A program made the position numbers and the translations under genes. From Pseudomonas thermotolerans DSM 14292 (GTDB lineage Bacteria; Pseudomonadota; Gammaproteobacteria; Pseudomonadales; Pseudomonadaceae), in the NCBI RefSeq assembly GCF_000364625.1, contig NZ_KB822617.1, positions 1-64,000 of the forward strand: a stretch of 64,000 nt of DNA, written 5' to 3'. Under the pieces are notes generated by a model. That model ran no database searches. It had not been told where the DNA came from and saw only the letters and a list, made by a program, of their open reading frames with translations. Positions 1 to 8,521 of the stretch are shown here, piece by piece; position 1 is the first letter of the stretch, and every line of letters starts with the position of its first letter.

Positions 1-380
1 TCGAACCAGTCTCGATCGCGCACCCGGCGTCGCCGGCGCTCGTGGAGCAGAACACAGTCGCTACCGCAGCGCCCACATCGCGGGCGGTGTGAGGGGTCTT
101 CAGAGAGGGTGAGAAGCAGCGAACCGTCGGCTCGCTCCTGGCATGAATCGACGAGGCGGCCTTCCCAGAAGACCACGCCCAACATAGCATCGCACATGAC
201 GGGGAAGAGGAAGGGGATCGGTTTGTTTGGCGACTGCCAATCTACCAACCTCCGAACCGTCAACCACTACTTCCCCCAGATCGCGCGAAGAACCTTTTTT
301 CTTGGACAGTCGTCGTCGGCCCCTGGCGCCCGGGCGGGACGCGGGCAAGACTTCAGCAAAAAGTCATGGAGATGGAGACG
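1..380. other. window edge without a supportable gene
   Basis: No convincing gene is seen here. A frame open from base 3 to a TGA at 90-92 could be the last 29 codons of a plus-strand gene that starts before the window, but nothing in it is recognisable. From about 100 to 365 the sequence is less GC-rich than its surroundings and no frame shows Pseudomonas-like codon use. ORFs of 82 to 164 residues exist on both strands but overlap each other, are arginine- and serine-rich, and look like chance open frames. Confidence 0.4.
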
Positions 381-554
381 ATGCCTGCAAGCGAACCCAA
401 GGGCACTCGGTCAGTGCGGATCGGCGTCGGCGGCATTCCCGGTCAGCCGGAGCCGGACCTGCCCGACCAGCCGGCCAGACCGTTGCCGCCGCAGCCCACC
501 GAGCCGGACGAACCCGGGGTGCCGGACCAACTGCCGCTGGTGTCGAGCGCCTGA
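381..554 (+). CDS. small proline-rich hypothetical protein
   Basis: A 57-residue ORF of unknown function. The ATG at 381 is preferred to the in-frame ATG at 366 because GGAG elements sit just upstream of it (368-371 and 374-377). After a short basic N-terminus the protein is dominated by Pro, Asp, Glu and Gln in a repetitive P-x-x-P-D/E pattern, so it is probably disordered. There is no signal peptide or membrane segment. It ends about 110 bases before the convergent quiP gene. The regular acidic and proline composition makes it more likely to be real than its overlapping frames, but it could be spurious. Confidence 0.4.
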   Translation: MPASEPKGTRSVRIGVGGIPGQPEPDLPDQPARPLPPQPTEPDEPGVPDQLPLVSSA

Positions 555-561
555 GCGTGGG

Positions 562-589
562 CAAAAGAAAGGGGCGCCCGTGGCGCCCC
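562..589 (-). terminator. rho-independent terminator downstream of quiP
   Basis: GGGGCGCC at 571-578 pairs with GGCGCCCC at 582-589 around a 3-base loop. Read on the minus strand the stem is followed by a T-rich run (complement of 562-570). It lies about 75 bases past the quiP stop. Confidence 0.6.
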
Positions 590-663
590 GAAGTGATCTC
601 TAGGAGTAAGTCCGTTCACTGGGACCCTGATACCGGCGGGAAGTTCAGCGCCGGGAGTTCCGG

Positions 664-3204
664 TCATTTCTGCGGAATCAGCATCAGCCGCCGGGTGCCG
701 TAGACCTTGTCGAGGTTCTGCGGCTGGAACGGGAAGCTCTGATACTGGCCGTTGCGCCAGGCCTCGATGCCGTCGGCGTAGTGCGGGCTGGCTGGGTTGC
801 CGGACTGCCCGGAGCTGTTGGCACCATACATCGGCTCCTCCTGGGCGAAGTCCACCACGATGCGCATCGCTGGGATCAGCCAGGTGTCGAAGTTCTGGCC
901 CCAGTGGTAGGCGGAAACGTTGAGGGTGGTGTGGTCGCCACCGGCCGGATAGGGGCCGCGGTCCAGGTAGCCCTTGATGGCGTTGATCCCGGCGCGCTGG
1001 CTGGCGCTCAGGTAGGGCGCCAGCTTGGTGGTCTCGGTGGCCCAGGTGTAGCTGTGCAGCTTGCCCCACTGCCAGGCCTTGCGGTCGCTGCCCAGACGTT
1101 TTTCCAACAGGCTCACCGCCGCCGCCAGGCTGCGCGCGAGTATCGCTGGCTTGTCCTCCTGCTGCGGAGTGCCGACGTCGTCCCAGAACGGGCTGTCGTC
1201 CCGGCCGAGCAAGTGGTCGGCTTGCGCCGAGTAGGAGAGGTCTGCCAGGTCCACCAGGGCCTGCCAGGCCGGGCTATCCTCCGGGCCCAGCTCGTCGAGG
1301 AAGATGTGTCGGGCGCTTTCATGAAGGAAGGCCGAGTAGAGCGCGGCGTCTGCGGAGGCGGGCGAGAGGTTGCCGTCAAAGGCCAGCAGCCGGTCGAGGG
1401 CTGCCTGCGCCTTGCCGCGCTCGGTGGCCGGCAGGGCACGGATCGCCTGGCGCAGCGGCTCGGCCATGCCGGGGGCCTGGAACATCGCCTGCAGCTTGGC
1501 GACGAAGGGCGAGGTCTGGTCCAGCTGCATGGCCATCATGCTGCGGGCGTCGTGGCGACTGCCAGCAGCCAGCTGGGCGATGCGCTCGGCGCGTTCCGGG
1601 TAGTACCAGGAGTTCGACAGCTGCATGCCGTAGCCGGCCGGAACCGTGCGCTGGTTGGCGGTGCCCAGCCAGCCCTGGGGTGGATCCTGGTCGTAGGGAT
1701 GCAGCATCGGATCGGCGAAGCCGTCCCACTCGTAGCGTCCGTCCCAGCCCGGAGAGGGCAGCAGGCCGGTGCCCTCCAGGCGGTTCGGGTAGCGTCCGGT
1801 GACCTGCCAGCCGATGTGCTGGGCGTCGGCGAACAGCATGTTCAGGGCGATGGCGCGGATCTCGCGACTGGCCTCGAAAGCTTGCTCCACCGACTGGGCG
1901 CGGGACAGTTCGAAGAAAGCGTCCAGGCTGCGGTCATCGTCCACTGGCGCGCGGCGCAGCGCCAAGCCGTAGCCGGAGCTTAGGTGCAGCGGCTGGAGCA
2001 TGTGCTTGCGCTCACCGAGCACGCTGTTGAGCAGCGGGCCGTGGCGGGTTTCGTAGATGGTCTCGCGGATCGGTCGGCCGCCCTTGACGAAGAAGGTCTC
2101 CTGACGCTCGCGGGCCGGCAGCCACTGGCCGTCTGCCAGGTAGTAGAGGCGCTCGCCCTGGCGGCGCACCTGCTCGAGGAACAAGTCCTGATTGTCGCCC
2201 ATCACCATGGTCATGCCCCAGGCGAGCTTGCCGTTGTAGCCGGCCACCACCGCGGGCACCCCGGCGACGCTGACCCCAGCGGCCTGGAAGCGTGGCGAGC
2301 GGATCTGCACGAAGTTCCACGCCGAAGGCATGGACAGCGGCAGGTGGGTGTCGTTGGCCAGCAGGCTCTTGCCGCTGCGGCTGAGCTGTGGGGCGATCGC
2401 CCAGTTATTGGAGGCGGCGACGCCGAGCTTGTCGAGGCGGGCGATGGCTCCGGCGGTGGCGCCGAGAGCGGCCAGGCCGGGGATCTGTCCGCCGAGGTTG
2501 AGGCCCTTGAGCTTCTCGGCCTCGGCGAAGGGCAGCGGTTCGTCCGGGTAGGTGGGCAGCAGCCAGGCCAGCTTGTCGGCGCCGACCCGCTGGGCGAGCA
2601 CCAGCGCGGCGATCTCCTCCTGCAGGTTGACCGCCAGGCCGAAGTTCAGCAGGCAGAACACCAGCACCGAGTCCTCCGGCTTCCAGTAGGCCGGGCGATA
2701 GCCGGACTGGGCCAGGTCCATCGGCAGCTTGTCGCGGTAGCGGAACAGGTAGGCGTTGACCCCGCGGGCGTACACCTCGAAGAACGCTTTCAGACGCGGC
2801 GAGGCGTTCCGGTAGAGGGTCTCAGCCTCGTCACGCAAATTGACCGCGCGCATGAAGCGGTCGATATCCAGCACCCCGGGACCGACCATCTCCGCTAGCC
2901 GGCCCTCGGCCATCAGGCGCATGCCGACCATTTGGCTGAGGCGGTCGCTGGCGTGCACGTAGCCCAGGGCGAACAGAGCGTCGTGGAAGTTGGTGGTCTC
3001 GATCAGCGGCATGCCCAGGGCGTTGCGGCGGATGGAGACGCTTTCCGCCAGGCCCTTGATCGGCTGCGTGCCGCTGGTGGGCGGCAGGCTGGCGGCGTAC
3101 TGGGCGTTCAGCCAGCTCTGGCAGCCGGCCAGGCCGGCAAGTCCGGTGAACAGGGCAGCGGCCGTGGCGAGGCCGAGGAATCGCGAGAAGGCTGGCGAGG
3201 CCAT
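664..3204 (-). CDS. quiP: acyl-homoserine lactone acylase QuiP (penicillin acylase family)
   Basis: Ntn-hydrolase of the penicillin acylase family that removes the acyl chain from long-chain N-acyl-homoserine lactones (quorum quenching) and acts outside the cytoplasm. The 846-residue protein closely resembles P. aeruginosa QuiP (PA1032) from memory. The ATG at 3204 is chosen over an in-frame start at 3234 because AGGAG lies 9 bases upstream of it. A signal sequence ends in a lipobox-like LAGC (Cys28). The motif SNNW at residues 265-268 marks the expected autocatalytic cleavage, with Ser265 becoming the N-terminal nucleophile of the beta chain. It stands alone on the minus strand and ends before a terminator. 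The Cys28 lipobox suggests membrane anchoring. Substrate range is inferred from the homologue. Confidence 0.9.
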   Translation of the reverse strand: MASPAFSRFLGLATAAALFTGLAGLAGCQSWLNAQYAASLPPTSGTQPIKGLAESVSIRRNALGMPLIETTNFHDALFALGYVHASDRLSQMVGMRLMAEGRLAEMVGPGVLDIDRFMRAVNLRDEAETLYRNASPRLKAFFEVYARGVNAYLFRYRDKLPMDLAQSGYRPAYWKPEDSVLVFCLLNFGLAVNLQEEIAALVLAQRVGADKLAWLLPTYPDEPLPFAEAEKLKGLNLGGQIPGLAALGATAGAIARLDKLGVAASNNWAIAPQLSRSGKSLLANDTHLPLSMPSAWNFVQIRSPRFQAAGVSVAGVPAVVAGYNGKLAWGMTMVMGDNQDLFLEQVRRQGERLYYLADGQWLPARERQETFFVKGGRPIRETIYETRHGPLLNSVLGERKHMLQPLHLSSGYGLALRRAPVDDDRSLDAFFELSRAQSVEQAFEASREIRAIALNMLFADAQHIGWQVTGRYPNRLEGTGLLPSPGWDGRYEWDGFADPMLHPYDQDPPQGWLGTANQRTVPAGYGMQLSNSWYYPERAERIAQLAAGSRHDARSMMAMQLDQTSPFVAKLQAMFQAPGMAEPLRQAIRALPATERGKAQAALDRLLAFDGNLSPASADAALYSAFLHESARHIFLDELGPEDSPAWQALVDLADLSYSAQADHLLGRDDSPFWDDVGTPQQEDKPAILARSLAAAVSLLEKRLGSDRKAWQWGKLHSYTWATETTKLAPYLSASQRAGINAIKGYLDRGPYPAGGDHTTLNVSAYHWGQNFDTWLIPAMRIVVDFAQEEPMYGANSSGQSGNPASPHYADGIEAWRNGQYQSFPFQPQNLDKVYGTRRLMLIPQK

Positions 3205-3325
3205 GGGGACAGGCTCCTGCGGAGGGGGTGGCATTGGGCTGCGCTACGTTAGTGAGCGACGCCGGGCCGTGCAAGACATGCCAGGGAGAATAGCCGGGGC
3301 GAAGGGCGAGAGGGCTCAGGCCCGG

Positions 3326-3355
3326 AAAAAGGCGGGCCCGCGTGCTGCGGGCCCG
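3326..3355 (-). terminator. rho-independent terminator of the LEA2/SEC-C operon
   Basis: CGGGCCCGC at 3333-3341 pairs perfectly with GCGGGCCCG at 3347-3355 (loop 3342-3346). On the minus strand the stem runs into five T residues (complement of 3326-3330). It lies 20 bases after the stop of the SEC-C gene. Confidence 0.75.
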
Positions 3356-3374
3356 TCGGAACTGCCGGGGGCGC

Positions 3375-3566
3375 TCAGGCGCCGTGGCACTTCTTGAATT
3401 TCTTCCCGCTGCCGCAGGGGCAGGGATCGTTGCGGCCGACGTCTCTCAGCGCATTGCGCACTGGCGCCTGGTGGCCGTGGTTGCAATGCGGGCCGTGCAC
3501 GTGACCATGGTCATGATCGTGGTCGTGATTGCAATCGGGGCCGTGAACGTGGGGTTGCTGCGTCAT
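3375..3566 (-). CDS. His-rich SEC-C motif mini-protein
   Basis: A 63-residue protein in two parts. Residues about 6-32 contain many His plus two Cys in repeated HxH and DHDHDH units, which look like a metal-binding segment. The C-terminus is a SEC-C zinc motif ([13 protein letters not shown], about residues 49-61), of the kind at the end of SecA. In this copy the last ligand is His rather than Cys, as is common in the family. A GGAG 9 bases before the ATG overlaps the end of the upstream LEA2-like gene, 6 bases away, so the two are probably co-transcribed. The function is unknown. Zinc or nickel handling is an inference from composition. Confidence 0.75.
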   Translation of the reverse strand: MTQQPHVHGPDCNHDHDHDHGHVHGPHCNHGHQAPVRNALRDVGRNDPCPCGSGKKFKKCHGA

Positions 3567-3572
3567 GAAGCA

Positions 3573-4067
3573 CTACTCCGGGATGAAATCGCCGGGAATT
3601 ATCTCGCCATTTCGGCTCAGGTGCACGCTACGGCCGAACAGGAAGCCGGTCTTCACCTCGCCCTGCAAGCGGTAGCGGATCGGCTCTTCCGGGCTCTCCA
3701 GCAGCTTGACGATGGGTTTCACGTGGCGCCAGAGGTTGGTGCGCACCGGTACCTCGAAGACCTTGTGGCCGTGGGCGGGGATGGTGAAGCGGCTATTGGA
3801 CTCGCCGTCGGCGAGCTTCATCTCGTTGAGGTAGACGCTGTAGTTCAGGCCGCGGATGGTGAGGCTGGCCGGGTTCGGGTTGTCGATGCGAAAGCGCAGC
3901 AGGAAGCGCTGTTCCAGCAGCTTGGCCCTGACCACCTCCACTTCCAGCAGATGGACGGCAGGATCCTTGAAGCTGCTCCACATGGATGAGCAGCCGGAGA
4001 GCCCCAAGCTCAGAGCCAGGATGGCGACAAATCTGAGAATTCTTATCATTTGTGCCTGTAAAGGCAT
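3573..4067 (-). CDS. LEA type 2 family lipoprotein
   Basis: A 164-residue exported lipoprotein with one LEA2 (water stress and hypersensitive response type) domain. The N-terminus is a short hydrophobic signal ending in LSGC with Cys at position 26. The body contains the family's typical RIDNPNP stretch followed by beta-rich sequence. The ATG at 4067 is chosen because GGAG lies 7 bases upstream; the frame stays open to 4280, but that part would overlap the divergent gene at 4181. It is the first gene of a two-gene minus-strand unit with the SEC-C mini-protein. LEA2 proteins bind hydrophobic surfaces or protect against desiccation. The exact role here is unknown. Confidence 0.75.
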   Translation of the reverse strand: MPLQAQMIRILRFVAILALSLGLSGCSSMWSSFKDPAVHLLEVEVVRAKLLEQRFLLRFRIDNPNPASLTIRGLNYSVYLNEMKLADGESNSRFTIPAHGHKVFEVPVRTNLWRHVKPIVKLLESPEEPIRYRLQGEVKTGFLFGRSVHLSRNGEIIPGDFIPE

Positions 4068-4180
4068 TTCAATACTCCGTTTGCTCCCCCAGTGTGTAAC
4101 AAGCGCGTGTCTGGCTGCAACGTTGTGGGCAGGAAAAAACCTGCGCCATACTGGTCGCCGAATGGGACAGGAGTGTGACC

Positions 4181-4714
4181 ATGAGCCTCTATGAAATCGC
4201 TTTCTCCGGTCAGTTGGTGCCCGGTGCCGATTCGGAACAGGTCCGTACCAATCTGGCCAGGCTGTTCCAGGCGGATGCACAACGCATCGCCGCGCTGTTC
4301 TCCGGCCGGCGTATCGTAATCAAGAACGGCCTGGATGCCAGCACGGCGGAGAAATATCGCCTGGCCATGGAAAGGGCCGGTGCCCGCGCCGAGGTTGTGG
4401 AAATGGCCGTGGAGGTCGAGGAGGTGGAGCTGGCTCCGCCACCGCCGGTCGAGCCCGCGCCGGCAGCGCGCCCGCGCCGCCTGCAGGTGGCGCCGCGCGA
4501 CGAGTACATGGCAGCCTTCAGCGAGGTGGATGCGCCGGACTTCGGCCTCGCTCCGCTGGGGGCCGATCTGCAGGATGCTAGGCCGGAGCCGGTGGCGCCC
4601 CGGGTGGACCTGACCCAGTTCAGCCTGGCGCCGGTGGGCAGCGACATGGGGCAGGCCAAGGCGCTGCCCGCCGCGCCGCCACCGGACACCTCCCACCTGC
4701 GTCTGCAGGATTGA
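4181..4714 (+). CDS. conserved hypothetical protein with Pro/Ala-rich linker
   Basis: A 177-residue protein of unknown function. The ATG at 4181 has GGAG 7 bases upstream; a GTG at 4175 is less well placed. Residues 1-75 form a small alpha/beta unit (YEIAFSGQLVPG, then VRTNLARLF, then a lysine/glycine segment before EKYRLAMERAGA). I have seen similar units at the N-terminus of other uncharacterised gammaproteobacterial proteins. The rest is an acidic and proline-rich linker with two related blocks reading FGLAPLGADL and FSLAPVGSDM. There is no signal peptide or membrane span, so it is probably cytoplasmic. It is divergent from the LEA2 gene and ends at a bidirectional terminator. Confidence 0.7.
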   Translation: MSLYEIAFSGQLVPGADSEQVRTNLARLFQADAQRIAALFSGRRIVIKNGLDASTAEKYRLAMERAGARAEVVEMAVEVEEVELAPPPPVEPAPAARPRRLQVAPRDEYMAAFSEVDAPDFGLAPLGADLQDARPEPVAPRVDLTQFSLAPVGSDMGQAKALPAAPPPDTSHLRLQD

Positions 4715-4743
4715 GGTCACTCCGGACGCGCTTCCCGCGCTCC

Positions 4744-4792
4744 AACGAAAAAACGCGTCAGGCCGGTTTCCCCGTCTGACGCGTTTTTCGTT
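4744..4792. terminator. bidirectional rho-independent terminator
   Basis: AACGAAAAAACGCGTCAG (4744-4761) pairs with CTGACGCGTTTTTCGTT (4776-4792) with one bulged A and a 14-base loop. A/T runs on both flanks let it serve the plus-strand gene ending at 4714 and the minus-strand ychJ ending at 4807. Confidence 0.85.
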
Positions 4793-4806
4793 GCTCCCGG
4801 GCGCGC

Positions 4807-5274
4807 TCAGATGAAGCCGGCGCAGCACTTCTTGAACTTCAGGCCGCTGCCGCAGGGGCAGGGGTCGTTGCGCCCCGACTTGAGCGGCACCGTGGGATCG
4901 AGGAAGTACCACTGGCCGTCGCACTGCACGAAGCCGGAGCGTTCGCGGTGCACTTGCTCGCCCTGGCCGTCGTGCCAGCGGGCGGTGAAGGTGACGAAGG
5001 CATGCTCCGGCTTGCCGCCGAGCACCTCCGAGCTTTCCACTTCCAGTCCCAGCCAGGTGCTCTGGCTGCTCCAGGCCAGCAGGGCGGCGCGGTCCAGACC
5101 GGCCTGCTGGGCCGGCAGCGTGGTCCGCACCAGATAGTCGATCAGGCCCAGCACGTAGGCGCTGTAGCGCGAGCGCATCAGATGCTCGGCGCTGGGGGCC
5201 GGCGTACCGGCATGGTAACGGCCGCAGCAGTCGTCCAGATGACTGCCGCTGCCGCAGGGGCAGGTCGTCTCCAT
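4807..5274 (-). CDS. ychJ: YchJ family protein (UPF0225) with two SEC-C motifs
   Basis: A 155-residue protein of the YchJ/UPF0225 family (P. aeruginosa PA1039 equivalent). One zinc-binding SEC-C motif lies at each end: CPCGSG near the N-terminus followed by CC, and [16 protein letters not shown] at the C-terminus. The central domain ([11 protein letters not shown], then [11 protein letters not shown], then VTFTARW) is an NTF2-like YchJ middle domain. The ATG at 5274 is chosen; a GTG at 5283 in the same frame overlaps the upstream gene. The start lies 2 bases from the TGA of the upstream methyltransferase-like gene, so translation is probably coupled. The biochemical role is not established. 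Confidence 0.85.
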   Translation of the reverse strand: METTCPCGSGSHLDDCCGRYHAGTPAPSAEHLMRSRYSAYVLGLIDYLVRTTLPAQQAGLDRAALLAWSSQSTWLGLEVESSEVLGGKPEHAFVTFTARWHDGQGEQVHRERSGFVQCDGQWYFLDPTVPLKSGRNDPCPCGSGLKFKKCCAGFI

Positions 5275-5276
5275 GG

Positions 5277-5774
5277 TCACCACCAGTATTTCCCGAAGTT
5301 CTCCGGATTGGCCCAGAACTTGGCGTTCAGCCAGTCCGGCACCTGTTTGTACTCGTGCAGATCGTAGGTGAAAAGGGTCAGGGTCTGGGCATCGCGGCGG
5401 AAGCGTTCGCTGGCCTGTAGGGCCAGGGCGAAGAACTCGGTTTCCTGCCAGCCGCAGGCGGTGAGGTCGACCAGCACGGCGAGGCGACTGGCGTTGAGGT
5501 TGCGGATGCCGCCGAGCAGTTCCAGGGCGGTGCGTTTCGGCAGATGCTCCAGGCAGTCGGCGACCAGCGCCAGGTCGAAGCGCCGCGCGGCCAGCTCGAC
5601 GGGTAGCGGACCGGCCGGTGCGCGGGCGATCTCGCGGTCCGGATGGGCCTCGGCGTAGGCGTGCAGGGCGGGCAGGTCGCTGTCGCTCACCAGCAGCAGG
5701 CTGGCCGGGGCATAACGGTCGAGCAGGGCGGCCACGGCTTGTTGCGGAGTCCGCGAGGAATGCTTGTCAGTCAT
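5277..5774 (-). CDS. DUF6231-like / methyltransferase-fold hypothetical protein
   Basis: A 165-residue cytoplasmic protein, equivalent in position to PA1040. The sequence runs through short alternating hydrophobic strands ([35 protein letters not shown]) whose order resembles a class I methyltransferase; [10 protein letters not shown] looks like the post-motif I region of such enzymes. The glycine-rich SAM-binding motif I is not obvious, so catalytic activity is doubtful. The C-terminus is aromatic (PENFGKYWW). It is followed after 2 bases by ychJ in the same direction. The family assignment is from memory and should be treated as tentative. Confidence 0.65.
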   Translation of the reverse strand: MTDKHSSRTPQQAVAALLDRYAPASLLLVSDSDLPALHAYAEAHPDREIARAPAGPLPVELAARRFDLALVADCLEHLPKRTALELLGGIRNLNASRLAVLVDLTACGWQETEFFALALQASERFRRDAQTLTLFTYDLHEYKQVPDWLNAKFWANPENFGKYWW

Positions 5775-5907
5775 CGAAAATCCTCGAACAGGGCCGCAAA
5801 GACTAGAGGGAAACGGGGAAATGGCCTAGTGCTGGCGGATTTTTGTACGGCCGTCTTTACTCAGGAAACCGTCGGTCGTCGGCCGATTCCTCTGAGGAGA
5901 AAAACGC

Positions 5908-6603
5908 ATGAGCATCACAAGGACAGCTGTACCTCTGATTCTAGCCAGCGTCCTCCTGTCCGGTTGCGCCGGGTTGCAGAAGGACGACTGGCCCAAGTGT
6001 GCGGCCGTGGGCGGTGTGGTCGGCGCCGGCCTGGGCGCGATCGAAAGCAGCTCCTGGGCCGGTTGGGGCGTGCTGGTGGGTGGTGCGACCGCCGCCGCCT
6101 ACTGCTGGGTGCATGGAGACGGTGACGAGGATGGTGATGGCGTGCCGGACAGCCGCGACAAGTGCCCGGGAACGCCGCCGAACACCCCGGTCGACGCCAA
6201 TGGCTGCCCGCCACAGGTGGAAACGGTGGTGGAGGAAGCCGCCCCGATGCCGGCGCAGGAAACCATCGTGGTCCGCGACCTGCTGTTCGAGTTCGACTCC
6301 GCGCGTCTGACCGAGTCGGACAAGTCGATCCTGGACACCGTAGCCAGCCGGCTGCGCAACGAAGCGCCGAATGCCCGTCTGACCATCACCGGGCATACCG
6401 ACAGCGTCGGTTCTGAGGCCTACAACCAGCAGCTCTCCGAACGCCGTGCCCAGTCGGTGGCCGACTATCTGGTGGGCAGCGGAGTGCCGCGCTCCAGCAT
6501 CGTCTCGGTACAGGGCGCCGGGGAAAGCCAGCCGGTGGCCGACAACTCCACGGACAGCGGCCGGGCCCAGAACCGCCGGGTGGAAATCCTCGTCGAGCGC
6601 TAG
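5908..6603 (+). CDS. OmpA family lipoprotein with calcium-binding-like repeat
   Basis: A 231-residue outer-membrane protein (PA1041 equivalent). The signal sequence ends in LLSGC (Cys20), so it is probably lipidated. A glycine-rich hydrophobic segment follows (about residues 30-70). Next comes an acidic thrombospondin type 3-like repeat (DGDEDGDGVPDSRDKCPGTP, about 71-90) that may bind calcium. The C-terminal half is an OmpA peptidoglycan-binding domain with the GHTDSVG and NRRVEI signatures (about 125-231). AGGAGA precedes the ATG. It is likely to tether the outer membrane to peptidoglycan. It is monocistronic, with a hairpin just after the stop. Confidence 0.88.
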   Translation: MSITRTAVPLILASVLLSGCAGLQKDDWPKCAAVGGVVGAGLGAIESSSWAGWGVLVGGATAAAYCWVHGDGDEDGDGVPDSRDKCPGTPPNTPVDANGCPPQVETVVEEAAPMPAQETIVVRDLLFEFDSARLTESDKSILDTVASRLRNEAPNARLTITGHTDSVGSEAYNQQLSERRAQSVADYLVGSGVPRSSIVSVQGAGESQPVADNSTDSGRAQNRRVEILVER

Positions 6604-6618
6604 TCCCTTGTCCTCTTG

Positions 6619-6657
6619 GCTGCCACGCGTACCGCGGTGCCGTGGCAGCACGCTTTT
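6619..6657 (+). terminator. candidate terminator after the OmpA-family gene
   Basis: GCTGCCACG (6619-6627) pairs with CGTGGCAGC (6641-6649), and TTTT follows a few bases later (6654-6657). The gap before the T run makes it weaker than a canonical terminator. Confidence 0.5.
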
Positions 6658-6790
6658 CCTCCTATCCGTTGGTGAGTTTGCCCGATCCGTGGCCTGCTAC
6701 GTTGTTGCCGGCGCGCCTTGCGGGTATGGTGCGCAGCAGAAGAAAACACCAATGCTTGCCGCCTAGGCGCGGCCATGACCGGGGACGGGG

Positions 6791-7099
6791 ATGAAAGTCG
6801 TTCTGCAAGTGGGCAAGGCGCTTGCCTTGCTGTTCTGGGGGGCCGTTCTGGTCAATCTGTCCGAACCGTTCGCACAGCCCTTCGCCGGGTTGCTCCAGCT
6901 GGCAGGCGCGCTCCTAGTGGGGCTCCACCTGCTGCAGCTGGTGCTGTTCGGGGCCTGTCTGCGGGGCGCGCCGAGGCTTTGGCTGGCGCGACTGCAGGTG
7001 CTGCTGTTCGGCGCCTTCCAGTTGTTCGATGCGTACGAGGCTCAGCCGGCCGTCATGCCGGTCGGGGCATCGGCGTTGGAGGGCGTACAGCATGCGTAA
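6791..7099 (+). CDS. DUF1145 family membrane protein
   Basis: A 102-residue inner-membrane protein resembling the DUF1145 (YhhL) family. Three hydrophobic segments are visible, about residues 8-24, 32-54 and 62-78, with few charged residues until the C-terminal tail. A G-rich run ending at 6790 serves as the ribosome binding site. Its last codons overlap the start of the next gene (ATG at 7092), which suggests a two-gene operon. No function is known for the family. Confidence 0.7.
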   Translation: MKVVLQVGKALALLFWGAVLVNLSEPFAQPFAGLLQLAGALLVGLHLLQLVLFGACLRGAPRLWLARLQVLLFGAFQLFDAYEAQPAVMPVGASALEGVQHA

Positions 7100-7909
7100 A
7101 GCACTTCTGCTCGCCGCCTTCTGTGCCAGCGTCGCGCAGGCCGAGACCAGCATCGAGGTGCGTCCCAATACTCTGCTACGTCTGCCCACCACCAGCGCCC
7201 AGTTGGCGCTCGACCGGCTGGAGGTCGGCGACGCCGGTACCCTGCTGATTCCCGCCGGACTCGACGAGATCCGTGTCGGCGAGCTGCGTCTGGGGCGTGA
7301 GGCGAGCATCGGCATCGCGCCGAGCGAGTCTTCCGTCTGGAAGCACGGCAAGCCGTGCTGGGCGAGGGAAGCCGGATCAGTGCCCGCGGCGCGGCGGGCA
7401 ACCACCAGCGGCCGGCGACCGCCGGGCGCGACCTGAGTCTGCGCCTGGAAAGAGCCGAGGTGACCGGGCTTACCCTAGACGTGCGCGGCGGCCGGGGCGC
7501 ACCGGGCTACCGCGGTCTGGATGGAGCCGATGGAAAGGCCGGCGGCTGCCTGTGGGGCAGTGCCCGCCGGGGTCACGATGGCCAGGCCGGCGGCGACGGC
7601 CAGTCCGGCGGCCAGGGCGGGCGCATCCGTCTGGAGGTGCCGGAGGACTTTCCTGCCGAGCGTCTCCAGGTGCTGCTGCAGGGCGGCCCGGGCGGCGAGC
7701 CCGGCGCGGGCGGGCAGGGCGGTCGGGCTGGCAAGGCCAAGGGCTGCTGGCTGTACCGTGTCGCCGGGGCTGGCGGTGGCCGCCCCGGTCTGGCCGGCCA
7801 GCCTGGAGCGAGTGGGGCGGACGGGGCCTTGGAGCTGGTGCGTCTCACCGCGCCGGCGGAAGAGTCCGTCGGGGCCCTGACTCGCGGCGCGGAAGAGTCC
7901 GCGGAGTAG
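7092..7909 (+). pseudogene. glycine-rich collagen-like secreted protein, frameshifted
   Basis: The N-terminal frame (7092-7436) begins with a signal peptide (MRKALLLAAFCASVAQA) and a beta-rich segment (IEVRPNTLLRLP to GELRLGREASIGIAPSE). It then turns into arginine-rich nonsense. The missing continuation (FRLEARQAVLGEGSRISARGAAG and onward to 7909) is in the frame two bases later, beginning near 7331. Joining the two gives a coherent protein of about 270 residues with a glycine-rich, collagen-like part (GAPGYRGLDGADG, then GQAGGDGQSGGQGG) and matches the layout I recall for PA1043. One base appears lost around 7326-7332. It overlaps the DUF1145 gene by 8 bases. This may be a real inactivating deletion or a sequencing error. 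Confidence 0.7.
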
Positions 7910-7965
7910 GGCGGCTCTCCCGCGCAAGGCGAGGCAGTCCGGCTCCCGCGCCTCTAGGCTGCCGG

Positions 7966-8430
7966 CTACAGGGTGGGGCGGAGGGCGGTCACGACCACCA
8001 ACAGCAGGCCGATCAGCAGGTTGAAGCCCACCACCCGGCGGATCCGCCCCAGCACATTGCCGCCGGTCGGCCAGTCGCCGGCGTCGATGGCGCGGCGCAG
8101 CTCCGGCAGCAGCAGGGCCTGGATGCGCAGGAACAGCGCCAGCATGGCGATGTACAGGCCCATCATGATCTGCACGTAGCGCGGTGCGCCCTCCAGGCCG
8201 CTGAAGTGCATGTGCAGCATGCCCATGCCGCTGACCGGCAGCAGCACCACCGCGCCCCACACCCAGGTGAAGAAGCGGCGGAAGACCTCGGCCCACAGCT
8301 TCAGCCGTTGCGGTGCCTCCAGGGCGGCGACGGCGGCGGGGCGCAGGACCATCCAGGCGAAGAACATGCCGCCCACCCAGACCAGGGCGGCGAGCAGGTG
8401 TACGGCATACAGGGCAGCGAAGGCTGTCAT
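7966..8430 (-). CDS. CopD-like integral membrane protein
   Basis: A 154-residue inner-membrane protein with four predicted hydrophobic helices (about residues 5-29, 50-70, 82-103 and 131-150). It has features of the CopD/YkoN group, including conserved His in helix 1 (AVHLLAALVWVGG) and MGMLHMHF in the second helix region, which could bind haem or metal. The ATG at 8430 is preferred over 8442 because GGAG lies 7 bases upstream. It is convergent with the glycine-rich gene and divergent from dinG. The role is unknown. It matches the position of PA1044. Confidence 0.75.
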   Translation of the reverse strand: MTAFAALYAVHLLAALVWVGGMFFAWMVLRPAAVAALEAPQRLKLWAEVFRRFFTWVWGAVVLLPVSGMGMLHMHFSGLEGAPRYVQIMMGLYIAMLALFLRIQALLLPELRRAIDAGDWPTGGNVLGRIRRVVGFNLLIGLLLVVVTALRPTL

Positions 8431-8521
8431 CGGTTTCTCCATCGGGCTTCGGTGTGGCGCGCGAGCATAACCTATCGGTAAACTACTGAAAATTTATCCA
8501 GTCTCCCGCACGCCCATTCCC

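Noticed and set aside
3205..3234. Upstream start for quiP at 3234
   Set aside because: It would put the ribosome binding site of the better start inside the coding frame and delay the lipobox.
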